Below, in pieces: positions 28,012 through 37,707 of a DNA stretch of 64,000 nucleotides. Numbering within the stretch: the first letter of the stretch is position 1; each line of letters opens with the position of its first letter. The notes beneath the pieces were generated by a model that ran no database searches, had not been told where the DNA came from, and saw nothing but the letters and a program-made list of their open reading frames with translations. The position numbers and the translations under genes were made by a program. This stretch comes from Photobacterium ganghwense (GTDB lineage: Bacteria; Pseudomonadota; Gammaproteobacteria; Enterobacterales; Vibrionaceae): positions 372,001 to 436,000 of the forward strand of contig NZ_PYMI01000003.1 in assembly GCF_003025595.1 (NCBI RefSeq), written 5' to 3'.

Positions 28012-28821
28012 ATGATACTGATCAATGGGAAAGCGGGAGACACGCTCGGTATCTCTGACCGGGCGACGCAGTACGGTGACGGTTGCTTCACCACCATGCT
28101 GGTGGAGCAGGGGGCTGTCCGACTCTGGCCGTATCATTTATCCCGGTTGCAACGTACGCTTCAGGTATTGGCGATAGCCGAGCCAGATTGGGAAACCCTA
28201 ACCCTTGAGGTGGAGCGCCTAGCTGCGCAGTATGCCAATAAAGGTGGTATCAAAATTCTGATAAGCCGTGGTGCAGGTGGCCGGGGCTACAGTCCGGTGG
28301 GGTGCCAGCAGACGACGGTAATTGTGTCTGATTTTGCCTGGCCGGTTCATTATGAGCAGTGGCAGGCAGATGGGATCACTCTGGGGGTTTGTCAGCAGCG
28401 GCTAGCCTTGTCGCCAATGCTCGCCGGTCATAAGCATTTAAACCGTCTGGAGCAGGTGATGCTGAAACGCGAAGCTGAGCAAAATGGCTGGCTTGATGCT
28501 GTGGTACTGGATGTGAATGGTTGTGTGGTTGAGGCAATCGCTTCGAATATTTTCTGGCGCCAGGGAAATGTGGTTTTCACGCCAGAACTGGATATGTCCG
28601 GGGTACATGGCGTAATGCGCCGCCATATTATCGAGCTCTGCAAGCAGCTCGGATATTGTTTAGAATTTGTCAAAACACCCCTCGATAACTTGCTTTGTGC
28701 AGATGAAGTCTTTATTACTAATGCCCTGATGGCGTTAGTGCCGGTAAATGAAATTAAAGGAAAACAGTTCACTGAGCGAACCTTGCTCAATGCACTGAAT
28801 AAGAGGTTGTACACGTGCTAA
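28012..28821 (+). CDS. pabC: Aminodeoxychorismate lyase
   Basis: A 269-residue PLP enzyme of fold type IV that splits 4-amino-4-deoxychorismate into p-aminobenzoate and pyruvate for folate synthesis. The PLP lysine is in AGHKHLNRLEQVML near residue 140, and DVNGCVVEAIASNIFW and DEVFITNALMALVPV are family blocks. GDRATQYGDGCFTTM near the start is typical. The ATG at 28012 follows AGGGATTAGG; the open frame upstream overlaps the terminator. It overlaps mltG by 7 bp, showing translational coupling, in the same order as E. coli. Confidence 0.95.
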   Translation: MILINGKAGDTLGISDRATQYGDGCFTTMLVEQGAVRLWPYHLSRLQRTLQVLAIAEPDWETLTLEVERLAAQYANKGGIKILISRGAGGRGYSPVGCQQTTVIVSDFAWPVHYEQWQADGITLGVCQQRLALSPMLAGHKHLNRLEQVMLKREAEQNGWLDAVVLDVNGCVVEAIASNIFWRQGNVVFTPELDMSGVHGVMRRHIIELCKQLGYCLEFVKTPLDNLLCADEVFITNALMALVPVNEIKGKQFTERTLLNALNKRLYTC

Positions 28822-29828
28822 AAAAGTTGCTGATCGCCTGTTTGCTGTTATCGCTGATCATTGCGGGCGGACTGGTCTGGTCGTATCAGCAGGTGAAGTC
28901 TTCACTTGATCTGCCGGTGCAGACACCTGAAAACGTCCTGATCACGGTAAAATCCGGAACATCTTTCCGTGGCCTGTTGAATCATTTGGCGGAGGAAAAA
29001 ATCATTCGCCCATCAACCTGGACTCGCTGGATCCCGCGTCTTGAACCGGAACTGGTCAGGCTGAAAACCGGAACCTATCAGATCACGCCGGTGATGACGC
29101 TGCGTGATGTCCTGGCACTGATCGCTTCTGGCCGAGAGCACCAGTTTGCGATCACTCTTATCGAAGGGGATCGTTTTATTGACTGGCAGACCCAACTGAC
29201 ACAGGCGCCATATCTGAAGCATGCCAGCAAAACGATGAGTGAAGCGGAGATTGCCAAAGCTATTGGGGCCTCGGGCATAGAGAAACTGGAAGGATACCTG
29301 CTGCCGGAGACATACCATTATACTGCCGGAACATCCGACATTGAGCTGATGCGGCGCGCCTATCAGGCAATGATGTCGCTGCTGGATGAAGCCTGGCAGA
29401 CCAGGGATCAAAATATTCCGCTGAAATCACCCTATGAAGCGCTGATCATGGCTTCGATTATTGAGAAAGAAACGGCGGTGGATGATGAGCGCGGTGTGGT
29501 GTCTTCTGTATTTATGAACCGCCTCAATAAAGGAATGCGTCTGCAAACAGACCCAACCGTGATTTACGGGCTGGGTGAAAGCTATGACGGAAATATCCGT
29601 AAGCGGGATCTACGCACCCCGACCCCTTACAACACATATACGATTTTTGGCCTGCCGCCCACGCCAATCGCGATGCCGAGCAAGGCGTCTGTTCTGGCGG
29701 CGGTGAAACCGGCTGAAAGCAGCTATTACTATTTTGTGGCCGATGGCAAAGGTGGCCACAAATTCTCCAAAACACTGACTGAGCATAACCGTGCAGTTCG
29801 TGACTACCTCAGAACACTAAGTAAATAA
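28815..29828 (+). CDS. mltG: Endolytic peptidoglycan transglycosylase MltG (YceG)
   Basis: A 337-residue inner-membrane protein that cuts nascent glycan strands and sets their length. One N-terminal transmembrane helix (residues 4-22, [15 protein letters not shown]) precedes a LysM-like region ([14 protein letters not shown]) and the YceG catalytic domain, with [19 protein letters not shown] holding the catalytic Glu near residue 217 and the [12 protein letters not shown] block after it. The GTG start overlaps the end of pabC. Next gene tmk begins 2 bp later. Confidence 0.95.
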   Translation: MLKKLLIACLLLSLIIAGGLVWSYQQVKSSLDLPVQTPENVLITVKSGTSFRGLLNHLAEEKIIRPSTWTRWIPRLEPELVRLKTGTYQITPVMTLRDVLALIASGREHQFAITLIEGDRFIDWQTQLTQAPYLKHASKTMSEAEIAKAIGASGIEKLEGYLLPETYHYTAGTSDIELMRRAYQAMMSLLDEAWQTRDQNIPLKSPYEALIMASIIEKETAVDDERGVVSSVFMNRLNKGMRLQTDPTVIYGLGESYDGNIRKRDLRTPTPYNTYTIFGLPPTPIAMPSKASVLAAVKPAESSYYYFVADGKGGHKFSKTLTEHNRAVRDYLRTLSK

Positions 29829-29830
29829 CA

Positions 29831-30460
29831 ATGACTGGTAAGTTTATCGTAATTGAAGGGCTTGAAGGGGCAGGGAAAAGTACTGCCATCAAGCAGGTTA
29901 CCCGCGTGCTGGCTGAACATGGGATCTCGGATATCACATCAACCCGTGAACCGGGAGGAACCCCTCTGGCAGAGCAGATGCGTAAACTGGTGAAAGAAGG
30001 CCATCCGGATGAGCCGCTGACAGACATGGCTGAACTGCTGCTGCTGTATGCCGCGCGTTCACAGCTGGTGGAAAATGTTATCAAACCGGCTCTGTCTGGC
30101 GGTCATTGGGTCGTGGGTGATCGCCACGATATGTCTTCACAGGCTTATCAGGGCGGTGGTCGTGGTTTCAATCAAACCGTCATGGCTCAGCTGCGTGATA
30201 CGGTATTGGGTGATTTTCGCCCGGACTTTACTATCTATATGGATATTGATCCGGTTGTCGGTCTGGAGCGCGCTCGAGGCCGGGGAGAGCTGGATCGGAT
30301 CGAAAAGATGAACATTGATTTTTTCCATCGTACCCGTGCCCGTTTTCTTGAACTGGCCGAGCAGGATCCACGTGTTGTTATCATTGATGCTGGTCAGTCT
30401 CTGGAGAAAGTGACCGCTGATATTACCGATGCACTCGAGCAATGGCTGGAGCGCCAGTAA
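29831..30460 (+). CDS. tmk: Thymidylate kinase
   Basis: A 209-residue P-loop kinase that converts dTMP to dTDP. The Walker [10 protein letters not shown] is at residues 10-18, [14 protein letters not shown] the DRX-like substrate block, [19 protein letters not shown] follows at about 95-113, and a LID region GRGELDRIE is typical of the E. coli type. It lies two bases after mltG and one base before holB, in a tight operon. Confidence 0.97.
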   Translation: MTGKFIVIEGLEGAGKSTAIKQVTRVLAEHGISDITSTREPGGTPLAEQMRKLVKEGHPDEPLTDMAELLLLYAARSQLVENVIKPALSGGHWVVGDRHDMSSQAYQGGGRGFNQTVMAQLRDTVLGDFRPDFTIYMDIDPVVGLERARGRGELDRIEKMNIDFFHRTRARFLELAEQDPRVVIIDAGQSLEKVTADITDALEQWLERQ

Positions 30461-30461
30461 G

Positions 30462-31424
30462 ATGTTGTATCCCTGGCAGGAAGGCATTTGGAAAAACTGG
30501 CAGCAGTTGCTGGATCAGGGACGCCTCCACCATGCGATTCTATTGGTCGCACCGACAGGCAGCGGGCGTGAGGCGTTAGGGAAACAGCTGGCCAAAACCG
30601 TACTGTGCCAGAATGGCATCACAGAGCCTTGTGGAATGTGCCATAGCTGCCGGCTATTTGATGCGGGCACGCATCCGGACTATCACCACCTCGCGCCGGT
30701 TGATGGTAAGCAAATCGGGGTTGATGCGATTCGTCAGTGTAACCGTTGGGCTGTTGAAACATCGCAGTTGAGCGGAGAGCGGGTCATACTGATTGAACAG
30801 GCGGATGTGATGGGAGAGGCAGCAGCAAACGCCTTGCTTAAAACTCTGGAAGAGCCGCCATCGGGCTGTCAGTTTATTCTGATGGCTACGTCACTGGACA
30901 ATTTGCTGCCGACTATAAACAGCCGATGCAATAAATGGCGGCTTGCAATGCCGGCTGAAGCGGATACCCGCCGTTGGGTCGAAAGTGCCTTGATGCAAAG
31001 TATCCCGCTTGAAACTGTTCGCCTTAACGGGCGAGCACCGCTGGCAACGCTTCAGTTCATCGAGCAGGGGCAGGATATCCGCTACCGTAAATTACTGGAA
31101 GCTTTCGCTGGTTTTCTGAACCCGCCTTTCCTCGGTGTATTTGACGTTGCGGGCATGTGTGTTGAAGAAGGGCATCAGAGTTTGAAATGGCTGAGCTATT
31201 TCCTGGTGGACTGTCTGAAATGGCAGCAAGGGGTAACAGAGCACCTGATTCACTGTGAATCGCTTCCGTTGGTGCAGCAAGCAGCCGCGACGACAGACCC
31301 GATTCTGCTGCAAAGCCAAGTTCGTAAAGTTAATGCACTGCTGCGGCAACTTGAACAACAGACCGGACTGAACCAGGAACTGTTGATTGTCGACTGGCTG
31401 ACAGGGTTTATGAACCAGCCTTAA
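30462..31424 (+). CDS. holB: DNA polymerase III subunit delta'
   Basis: A 320-residue clamp-loader subunit. The AAA+ core has a degenerate P-loop (APTGSGREALGKQL, residues 30-43), and zinc-binding cysteines at 49, 57, 60 and 63, as in E. coli. LLKTLEEPPSGCQFIL and INSRCNKW (sensor 1/SRC region) follow. The C-terminal collar domain is present. ATG 30462 is right after the tmk stop; the longer frame would overlap tmk. Its stop is followed 8 bp later by a long CAGA repeat. Confidence 0.95.
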   Translation: MLYPWQEGIWKNWQQLLDQGRLHHAILLVAPTGSGREALGKQLAKTVLCQNGITEPCGMCHSCRLFDAGTHPDYHHLAPVDGKQIGVDAIRQCNRWAVETSQLSGERVILIEQADVMGEAAANALLKTLEEPPSGCQFILMATSLDNLLPTINSRCNKWRLAMPAEADTRRWVESALMQSIPLETVRLNGRAPLATLQFIEQGQDIRYRKLLEAFAGFLNPPFLGVFDVAGMCVEEGHQSLKWLSYFLVDCLKWQQGVTEHLIHCESLPLVQQAAATTDPILLQSQVRKVNALLRQLEQQTGLNQELLIVDWLTGFMNQP

Positions 31425-31432
31425 CATGCGGC

Positions 31433-31493
<61 letters not shown>

Positions 31494-31535
31494 CGCACGC
31501 ATAGCGTGCAAAGAACCGAATACTGAGGAAAAAAC

Positions 31536-32312
31536 GTGTTAGTAGATTCGCATTGTCACCTGGATAAACTGGATTACGACAAGCTGCATACCGGCATTGA
31601 TGACGTGCTTGCCAAGGCAAAAGCACGCGGTGTGGATTACTTTTTGTCTGTCGGGGTAACGCTCAATAGTTTCCCTGACATGATGGCGATGATTGAGCCT
31701 TACGAGAATGTGTTTGCATCTTGTGGGGTGCACCCGCTGGATATTGAAGCAGGCTTCGATTACGACAAGCTGAAAGAGTATGCGCAAAATGAGCGTGTTG
31801 TTGCGATCGGTGAAACCGGTTTGGACTATCACTACCAGCCTGAGCTGGCTGAGCAGCAGAAAGAGGTTTTTCGTCAGCATGTTCGCCTGGCCGTTGAACT
31901 GAACAAGCCTCTGATTATTCATACCCGAATGGCTCGCGAAGACACCATGCAGATTCTACGTGAAGAAGGCGCGGAGAAGTGCGGTGGTGTGTTGCACTGC
32001 TTTACTGAAAGTCTGGAAATGGCGAGAGAGGCAATTGAGATTGGATTCTACATTTCGATTTCCGGGATTGTGACCTTCAATAAAGCCAGTGATCTGAAAC
32101 ACGTTGTTAGTGAACTGCCGCTGGAATGCTTGCTGGTCGAAACAGATTCTCCGTATCTGGCGCCAATCCCGCACCGCGGAAAGCAAAACCAGCCTGCTTA
32201 TGTGCGCGAAGTGGCTGAATATATTGCCTTGCTGAAGGGGGTTTCGGTTGAAGAAGTGGAAGCTGTCACCACGAAAAACTTCTTCACACTTTTTTCGCAG
32301 GCAAAACAGTAA
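31536..32312 (+). CDS. TatD family metal-dependent hydrolase (YcfH)
   Basis: A 258-residue TIM-barrel metallohydrolase of the TatD group (E. coli YcfH), 3'-5' exonuclease-type DNases. Metal ligands appear in order: VDSHCHLDK (residues 3-11), GETGLDYHY, IIHTR, GVLHCFTES and the Asp of VETDSPYLAP. The GTG at 31536 follows a GAGGA site (31525-31529). Its 5' region is the CAGA microsatellite, so repeat length changes the holB-tatD spacing. It is last in the operon, before a strong terminator. Confidence 0.94.
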   Translation: MLVDSHCHLDKLDYDKLHTGIDDVLAKAKARGVDYFLSVGVTLNSFPDMMAMIEPYENVFASCGVHPLDIEAGFDYDKLKEYAQNERVVAIGETGLDYHYQPELAEQQKEVFRQHVRLAVELNKPLIIHTRMAREDTMQILREEGAEKCGGVLHCFTESLEMAREAIEIGFYISISGIVTFNKASDLKHVVSELPLECLLVETDSPYLAPIPHRGKQNQPAYVREVAEYIALLKGVSVEEVEAVTTKNFFTLFSQAKQ

Positions 32313-32320
32313 CAGAATAA

Positions 32321-32347
32321 AAAAGGAGCGTTGGCTCCTTTTTTTTC
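32321..32347 (+). terminator. Terminator after tatD
   Basis: AAAAGGAGC (32321-32329) pairs with GCTCCTTTT across GTTG, then TTTTTTCG. Confidence 0.92.
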
Positions 32348-32781
32348 GTCTTTATTTTATGAGTCAGGCGAAAAATCACCCAGAATAAAACAAGTTACTC
32401 AACAAATTTGAAAAATGGCTTCTTAAATGTACAAAAAAGTTGAAATGTAATTTCGTAACGTTAAGTAACATAGCTTACAGTATTGAAAGATAATTACATA
32501 CTCTTGTGCCCTGTCCGAATTCCTTATTATTTCATATAAAACAGTATCTTATGTTTTGATTTCTTGCTTTTTAACCAATTTTTTCACTGTGATCTATATT
32601 TTATTTTGAAATTATATTTCATGGTGCATTGGTAATTTTGATAGCCATCAAGTTATATTTAGCGCCGCATCTTATACTTATGCTGTATTCAAAAAGAGGG
32701 TCGTATCGGATACACGACTACGGGGGTAGGTCGCTGATACTGGCCTGATATCTAATTAAAAACCTCACTCAGGAGCACAAT
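32348..32781 (+). promoter_or_regulatory. Leader and promoter region of ptsG
   Basis: About 430 bp of AT-rich DNA with no gene. TGTGATCTATATTTTA near 32588-32605 has one good CRP half-site. A TATACT -10-like hexamer is at 32673-32678, which would leave a ~100-nt leader. GTCGT (32700-32704) and ACGAC (32714-32718) could form a leader hairpin. The ptsG ribosome binding site is CAGGAG. CRP and Mlc control is expected from E. coli but not demonstrated by the sequence. Confidence 0.45.
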
Positions 32782-34212
32782 ATGTTTAAGAACCTTTTTG
32801 CTAACCTGCAAAAAGTCGGTAAGGCGCTAATGCTGCCTGTATCGGTTTTGCCGGTAGCAGGTATTCTGTTAGGCGTGGGCGCCGCTAACCTTGGCTTTAT
32901 TCCAGATATCGTTTCGAATCTGATGGAGCAGGCTGGTGGCTCTGTATTTGGCCAAATGGCCCTACTGTTTGCCGTGGGTGTAGCCCTGGGCTTCACAAAT
33001 AACGACGGCGTTGCTGGCCTGGCAGCTATCGTTGGCTACGGCATCATGACAGCGACACTGGGCGTAATGGCTACAGTGATGGGCGTAGAAAAGATCGATA
33101 CTGGTGTACTAGGCGGTATCCTAGTCGGTGGTGTGGCAGCTTGGGCTTTCAACCGCTTCTACAAAATTCAGCTTCCTGAGTACCTGGGTTTCTTCGCCGG
33201 TAAACGTGCGGTGCCAATCATCACAGGTTTCTCTGCTATTGCTCTGGGTATCATCCTGTCGTTCGTATGGCCACCTGTTGGTGCGGCGATCGGTGCATTC
33301 TCTGACTGGGCTGCTCACCAGAACCCAACCGTTGCATTCGGTATCTACGGTGTGGTTGAACGTTCTCTGATCCCATTTGGTCTGCACCACGTTTGGAACG
33401 TACCATTCTTCTTTGAAGCCGGTTCTTGTGTGAACGCAGCCGGTGAACCTCAGAACGGTGTACTGACTTGTTACCTGGTTGCTGATGAAGCTTCTCGTGC
33501 TGCGGGTAATGGCTTTGGTCAGCTGGCTGGTGGTTACATGTTCAAGATGTTTGGTCTGCCAGCAGCGGCGATTGCTATCGCTCACTGTGCTAAGCCTGAG
33601 AACCGTGCGAAAGTAATGGGTATCATGCTGTCAGCTGCTCTGACATCATTCCTGACTGGTATTACTGAGCCAATCGAATTCTCATTCCTGTTCGTTGCGC
33701 CTGTACTGTACGGAATCCACGCACTTCTGGCTGGTTCAGCATATGTCGTGTCTAACCTGCTGGGCTTTGTACACGGTACATCATTCTCTCACGGTCTGAT
33801 CGACTTCCTGGTTCTGTCTGGTAATGCACAGAAGATGGGTCTGATGATTGCGGTAGGTCTGGTATACGCAGCGATTTACTACACAGTATTCCGCGTAGTA
33901 ATCACTAAGCTGGATCTGAAAACACCTGGTCGTGAGCTGGAAGAAACCTCTAACGGTGTAGCATCTGAAGGTTCTGACATGGCGAAAGACCTGGTTATGG
34001 CTTTCGGCGGTAAAGACAACATCACAAACCTGGATGCATGTATTACACGTCTACGTGTTTCTGTTGCCAAGGTTGAGAACGTTGACCAGGATCGCCTGAA
34101 GAAACTGGGTGCAGCCGGTGTGGTTGTTGCAGGTAGCGGTGTACAGGCTATCTTCGGTACAAAATCTGACAACCTGAAATCTGACATGGATGAGTGGATC
34201 CGTAATAACTAA
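32782..34212 (+). CDS. ptsG: PTS glucose transporter subunit IIBC
   Basis: A 476-residue glucose permease of the PTS. Residues 1-385 form the IIC membrane channel ([22 protein letters not shown] near the start; the [17 protein letters not shown] block; [15 protein letters not shown]), and the last ~80 residues form cytoplasmic IIB with phosphorylated Cys420 in [13 protein letters not shown]. The IIA function is supplied in trans by Crr. Length equals E. coli PtsG (477). Codon use is strongly biased to highly expressed codons. It has its own long leader and terminator. Confidence 0.96.
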   Translation: MFKNLFANLQKVGKALMLPVSVLPVAGILLGVGAANLGFIPDIVSNLMEQAGGSVFGQMALLFAVGVALGFTNNDGVAGLAAIVGYGIMTATLGVMATVMGVEKIDTGVLGGILVGGVAAWAFNRFYKIQLPEYLGFFAGKRAVPIITGFSAIALGIILSFVWPPVGAAIGAFSDWAAHQNPTVAFGIYGVVERSLIPFGLHHVWNVPFFFEAGSCVNAAGEPQNGVLTCYLVADEASRAAGNGFGQLAGGYMFKMFGLPAAAIAIAHCAKPENRAKVMGIMLSAALTSFLTGITEPIEFSFLFVAPVLYGIHALLAGSAYVVSNLLGFVHGTSFSHGLIDFLVLSGNAQKMGLMIAVGLVYAAIYYTVFRVVITKLDLKTPGRELEETSNGVASEGSDMAKDLVMAFGGKDNITNLDACITRLRVSVAKVENVDQDRLKKLGAAGVVVAGSGVQAIFGTKSDNLKSDMDEWIRNN

Positions 34213-34243
34213 TACGGCAGTCACTTAATCTGACAGTAAAGAC

Positions 34244-34270
34244 AAAAGGGAAGCTTCGGCTTCCCTTTTC
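34244..34270 (+). terminator. Terminator after ptsG
   Basis: AAAAGGGAAGC and GCTTCCCTTTT form an 11-bp stem with a TTCG tetraloop (34244-34269). Confidence 0.88.
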
Positions 34271-34631
34271 GTGTCTGCGTTCCATGCTCCGTTCACTCAC
34301 ACTATGAGTCTCAGAGGGTTAGGATGATGGCGACCTAGATGGATGTTCTCTTTTCATTTACTCTTTCTGAGGGCTCTTAGACTGCCTGACAGCGGTGTTT
34401 GCGTTTTATCAGGCTCCACACACAAGAGTATGCTCCCGCGAGGCTCAATGCCAGGTTGAGACGATTTCATTAGCTTGTTCCTGGATGGGCTGCATGCTGA
34501 TGAGCGCGACAGGTTTATCGACGAAGCAGTGTGTGGACACCTTGAGTTAACTCAGAGGTTCTGTGTGCTGTGGGTTATCCTTGTCCGCGTCGCTGGTAAA
34601 CAGACACAAATATCATCAAAAGAAACGTCAC
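34271..34631. other. Intergenic region between ptsG and lysO
   Basis: About 360 bp without a credible gene between two convergent transcription units, both of which already have terminators. Composition resembles neither a promoter nor strong coding sequence; it may be remnant DNA. Confidence 0.4.
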
Positions 34632-34660
34632 CAAAAAAACGAGAGCAATGTGCTCTCGTT
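34632..34660 (-). terminator. Terminator of lysO
   Basis: AACGAGAGCA (34638-34647) and TGCTCTCGTT (34651-34660) form a 10-bp stem; on the minus strand it is followed by seven T. Confidence 0.88.
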
Positions 34661-34686
34661 CGTTTGGTGTATCCAGAAAGTAACGG

Positions 34687-35586
34687 TCAGAGCGAAAGGA
34701 AAAACAGCATCAACACCGGGACTAACAGACTCAGAATGAACCCGCTAACAATGGCGATAGGGACACAACGGATCCCGCCGCAGTTCTGAATGACCGGCAA
34801 GGTAAAGTCCATGGCTGTGGCACCGGCATATCCGATAGCCGTACTGGGGTACCGACGAATCATCAGGGGAATCATACTCAGGGCTACCAGCTCCCGCAGC
34901 AGTTCGTTAAGAAAGGCCACGCCACCCATGACAGGTCCCAGGCTGTCACCAATCAGAATCCCCGACAGGGAATACCAGCCAAACCCGGAGGCCATTGCCA
35001 ACCCATGATTATAAGGCATATCCAGAAAGTAAGCGGCCAGTAGTCCGCCGGGCAGGGAGGTGGCAATGACAGCCAGAGCAATCAAAATGCCTTTCTTGTT
35101 CAGCAGAATCTGTTTCAGCGTCATGCCACTGTTGCGTAGCTGGATACCGATCAGAAACAGTAGGATGAGCAGGATAACTTCACTGGCCTGATCAACCCAA
35201 CTTAAATCAATGCCGCTAACTAAACCGAATAGCAGGCCACCGGCCACCACGAAAATCAGTTTGACGGATTCCAGTATCATTTCCCGGAAAGGCAATTGCT
35301 GATGAGTATGCTCGGTAGACGTCGGCAACAGTTTATCGAGAACGGGTAGAACCAACAGGTTGCAACTGCTGATAACCAGAAAAAATACTAAAGTGTAAGT
35401 GACTATCTGGCTCAGGTTCTGGCTGATGTTATCCAGCCCCGCGAGACTGAGCCCCATCAGGGTCAGAATAACCAGAATCAGGCGGGTGGTCTGGGTATTA
35501 ATGAATTCCAGCACCGACGCTTTGTTAACAGGGATCAGGTAGCCAATAACCAGTGGCAGAAAGATGTAAAGCATTCCGGAGAACAT
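34687..35586 (-). CDS. lysO: Lysine exporter LysO family protein (YbjE)
   Basis: A 299-residue inner-membrane protein of the LysO/DUF340 family; E. coli LysO exports L-lysine and gives thialysine resistance. It has about eight helices. Family features are the IGIQLRNSGMTLKQILLNKKG block near residue 150, LPGGLLAAY, ASGFGWYSLSGILI and GYAGATAMDFTLPVIQNCGG near residue 255, with intramembrane acidic residues such as SGIDLSW and the Asp in AMDFTLP. It stands alone. A lysine-responsive leader was not seen. Confidence 0.92.
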   Translation of the reverse strand: MFSGMLYIFLPLVIGYLIPVNKASVLEFINTQTTRLILVILTLMGLSLAGLDNISQNLSQIVTYTLVFFLVISSCNLLVLPVLDKLLPTSTEHTHQQLPFREMILESVKLIFVVAGGLLFGLVSGIDLSWVDQASEVILLILLFLIGIQLRNSGMTLKQILLNKKGILIALAVIATSLPGGLLAAYFLDMPYNHGLAMASGFGWYSLSGILIGDSLGPVMGGVAFLNELLRELVALSMIPLMIRRYPSTAIGYAGATAMDFTLPVIQNCGGIRCVPIAIVSGFILSLLVPVLMLFFLSL

Positions 35587-35730
35587 GAGGGTCCTTAAAC
35601 AGTGTTCACGCTGAACTGCACGATAGAATCCATTCCTACCGGCAATAAGCAGATGAGGATGCGCTGCTAAATGCGGCCAGAATCAGCATAAGTTGTAAAC
35701 AGAGTATGAATTCAACAGCTTATCAGCAAG

Positions 35731-35770
35731 GCTGAGAAACGGTCAATATGCTTTCTCAGCCTTTCCCGGC
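35731..35770. terminator. Weak hairpin downstream of the HDOD gene
   Basis: GCTGAGAAA (35731-35739) pairs with TTTCTCAGC (35752-35760). It may end the minus-strand HDOD transcript, but there is no proper T run. Confidence 0.35.
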
Positions 35771-35806
35771 TTTATTTCTGCCGGTAGTAGGGTGTGGGGG
35801 AGGAAA

Positions 35807-36730
35807 TCAGAAGCCGCTATTTTTAAACACGGTTTTGAGGCGATGGTTAAAGTCGGGATCCGGCAGGTTCGTCAGTTCATAGATTACTTCGGCAGCCGCC
35901 AAATCCATCTCGACATGATGCTCATCAATGGCGTCATCATTGTTTTTGAATAACAACAAATAGTGCGCCATGCGGGCAATATCCAGATAGATATGTTCTT
36001 TCATCGTGGCACGGTAAGGTGCCGGACGATTTGATGCCACTTCCAGATAATCATCATCAAATCCCCAGTGTTTAAGAATCATCATGCTGGCTTCCTGACA
36101 GCTGTGTTCAAAAACGTATTTGGCGATATCCAGGTCCAGATAGTTACCGCCGTCGAGATAGGCTTGGTATTCGTGTACCAGGCTAAATAAACCAATATCG
36201 GCAAACAGGCCGGCCAGCAGGGCTTTCTCCGGTTCAACCGCTTTGGGAAATTCAGGGTGAGTTGCCAGACCATTGGCGATGAGTGCCATAGTGGCAGCCA
36301 GCTGGCGGGAGCGAATTGCACTTTGTGTCAGTAGTTGATTGCCTTCCTGGCAGAATAAGTGGCGGGTTTTTAATTCTTCAATGGCTTTTGCGGTGATGAT
36401 GTCTCTGACGCGGTACATCCCCAGTCTGCTGACGGCAGCGTAGATATCGTGGCAGACAATATTACGGCGATTGAACATCATGGTATTGGAGATTTTGATG
36501 ATGTAAGCCGCAATCCCGGGGTCGTCCAGCAGAAGCTCGGCAATATCGTTCAGCGAGGTGTCTTCGTTTTTACAAAGTTGCTGAAGCCTGATCAAGACAT
36601 TAGGGATCGGGGGTAAGGTTAATTTATCCTGTTTGATGGCATTTTGGACCAGGCCACAAAATTCTGACTCCAGTCCTTTTACTATCTTGTCGTTTTCAGG
36701 TTTTAACCAAAAGAAAGATACATGAGTCAT
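35807..36730 (-). CDS. HDOD domain protein
   Basis: A ~307-residue cytoplasmic regulator. An HDOD domain spans about residues 30-230 (LPPIPNVLIRLQQLCKNEDTSLNDIAELLLDDPGIAAYIIKISN; AVSRLGMYRVRDIITAKAIEEL; AGLFADIGLFSLVHEY). HDOD proteins resemble HD phosphodiesterases without the metal site; they act in signalling, for example in motility, chemotaxis and stress. Start choice: MTHVSFFWLKPEND at 36730 looks family-like, whereas an ATG at 36772 would add 14 hydrophobic residues; neither has a strong ribosome binding site. It lies about 100 bp from the LON-domain gene on the same strand. Confidence 0.82.
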   Translation of the reverse strand: MTHVSFFWLKPENDKIVKGLESEFCGLVQNAIKQDKLTLPPIPNVLIRLQQLCKNEDTSLNDIAELLLDDPGIAAYIIKISNTMMFNRRNIVCHDIYAAVSRLGMYRVRDIITAKAIEELKTRHLFCQEGNQLLTQSAIRSRQLAATMALIANGLATHPEFPKAVEPEKALLAGLFADIGLFSLVHEYQAYLDGGNYLDLDIAKYVFEHSCQEASMMILKHWGFDDDYLEVASNRPAPYRATMKEHIYLDIARMAHYLLLFKNNDDAIDEHHVEMDLAAAEVIYELTNLPDPDFNHRLKTVFKNSGF

Positions 36731-36836
36731 TTGAAATAATAGAAATAGTTTTAACAAGGCTATTCTAGCCATAGTTAATGGTAAGTGACAGAAAAAAAAG
36801 ATGAAAAAAACCTTTTTAAAACTGCATGAATTATTT

Positions 36837-37430
36837 TTAGTCAGTCAGGAACAGCTTGTGCAGAAAACGGACGGTCAGGCGCGGGGAATCCTGGGTGATA
36901 AGCAGTTGTTTGTAATGTACTTCCAGCGGTAAAACTTCGATCCAACGTTGGCAAACCCAGCATAAATCATCAAACTCCGGATCGGGATAGAAGGCGCCAA
37001 TTTCCGGCACGGACTGATAGAAAACTTTAAGTTTTTCAGCGAGTTCATTGTCTTTGCTTTCCAGAGGCAAATAGTCCCAATTCGGGAAGTACGTACATTT
37101 TGCCCTCATCAATCCATCGTCTTCTACCCGGATCGAAAGCAGCCGAACCTTGTGGGTTCCTTCCAGCGCAATGCTCAGTAAGCCGCCTTCAAGCTGGTCG
37201 AAATTGATCACTTTGCAAAGGGTTGCGATAGCCGGAATTTTTTTTACATCGCTATCTTCTTCCATCTCGTTGAGCATACAGACGGCAAATTGACGCACCC
37301 CAGCCAACGAATCCTTCAGCATCTGAATGTGCCGTGCCTCGCAGATTGTCACATCCATTCTCCCATCCGGTAACAGATGAGATGAGGAGGGAAAAAGGGC
37401 AATTTCTAACGGTTTATCTGTCTCTGGCAT
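36837..37430 (-). CDS. LON substrate-binding (PUA-like) domain protein
   Basis: A 197-residue protein consisting of the Lon N-terminal domain alone, without the ATPase or protease parts. PLEIALFPSSSHLLPDGRMDVTICEARHIQML at the start is the first beta-sheet layer; AVCMLNE, AIATLCKVINFDQLEGGLLSIALEGTHKVRLL follow. Similar stand-alone proteins occur widely; they are thought to bind unfolded proteins or act as adaptors, with little proof. It is divergent from tfoX and may form an operon with the HDOD gene. Confidence 0.85.
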   Translation of the reverse strand: MPETDKPLEIALFPSSSHLLPDGRMDVTICEARHIQMLKDSLAGVRQFAVCMLNEMEEDSDVKKIPAIATLCKVINFDQLEGGLLSIALEGTHKVRLLSIRVEDDGLMRAKCTYFPNWDYLPLESKDNELAEKLKVFYQSVPEIGAFYPDPEFDDLCWVCQRWIEVLPLEVHYKQLLITQDSPRLTVRFLHKLFLTD

Positions 37431-37707
37431 ACAACGGCTTTATAGTTTGTGGATAAGAAAAAAAGCTAAGAGCTCACTGAATAGTTTAGGTGATCTGTCA
37501 GTTTTATGCGGTTGCAGAATAAGGTCGATTTTGTCCCATAACGCTTATTTTTTGGTCCATAATATGTTTGGAATCCCACTTTGAAGTGTTCGCTGTTTCA
37601 TATGGAAAAAATATGTATAGGGTAGAAGCAAGTCACGATATTGACGCTAAATTGTCCAGCGTTACTGGGGCTTTGCCAGGGAAATAACGTTTAACGGGAG
37701 ATTTACT
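37431..37707 (+). promoter_or_regulatory. tfoX upstream region and leader
   Basis: No c-di-GMP (GEMM) riboswitch core is seen, which argues for TfoX over TfoY. ACGCT (37644-37648) and AGCGT (37658-37662) could make a leader hairpin, and CTGG/CCAG another at 37665-37679. The ribosome binding site GGGAG (37696-37700) lies seven bases before GTG. In V. cholerae the leader is opened by the chitin-induced sRNA TfoR; the same could apply here but cannot be shown. Confidence 0.45.

Noticed and set aside
34475..34789. 104-codon plus-strand frame between ptsG and lysO
   Set aside because: Runs through the lysO terminator and into its coding region; no ribosome binding site.
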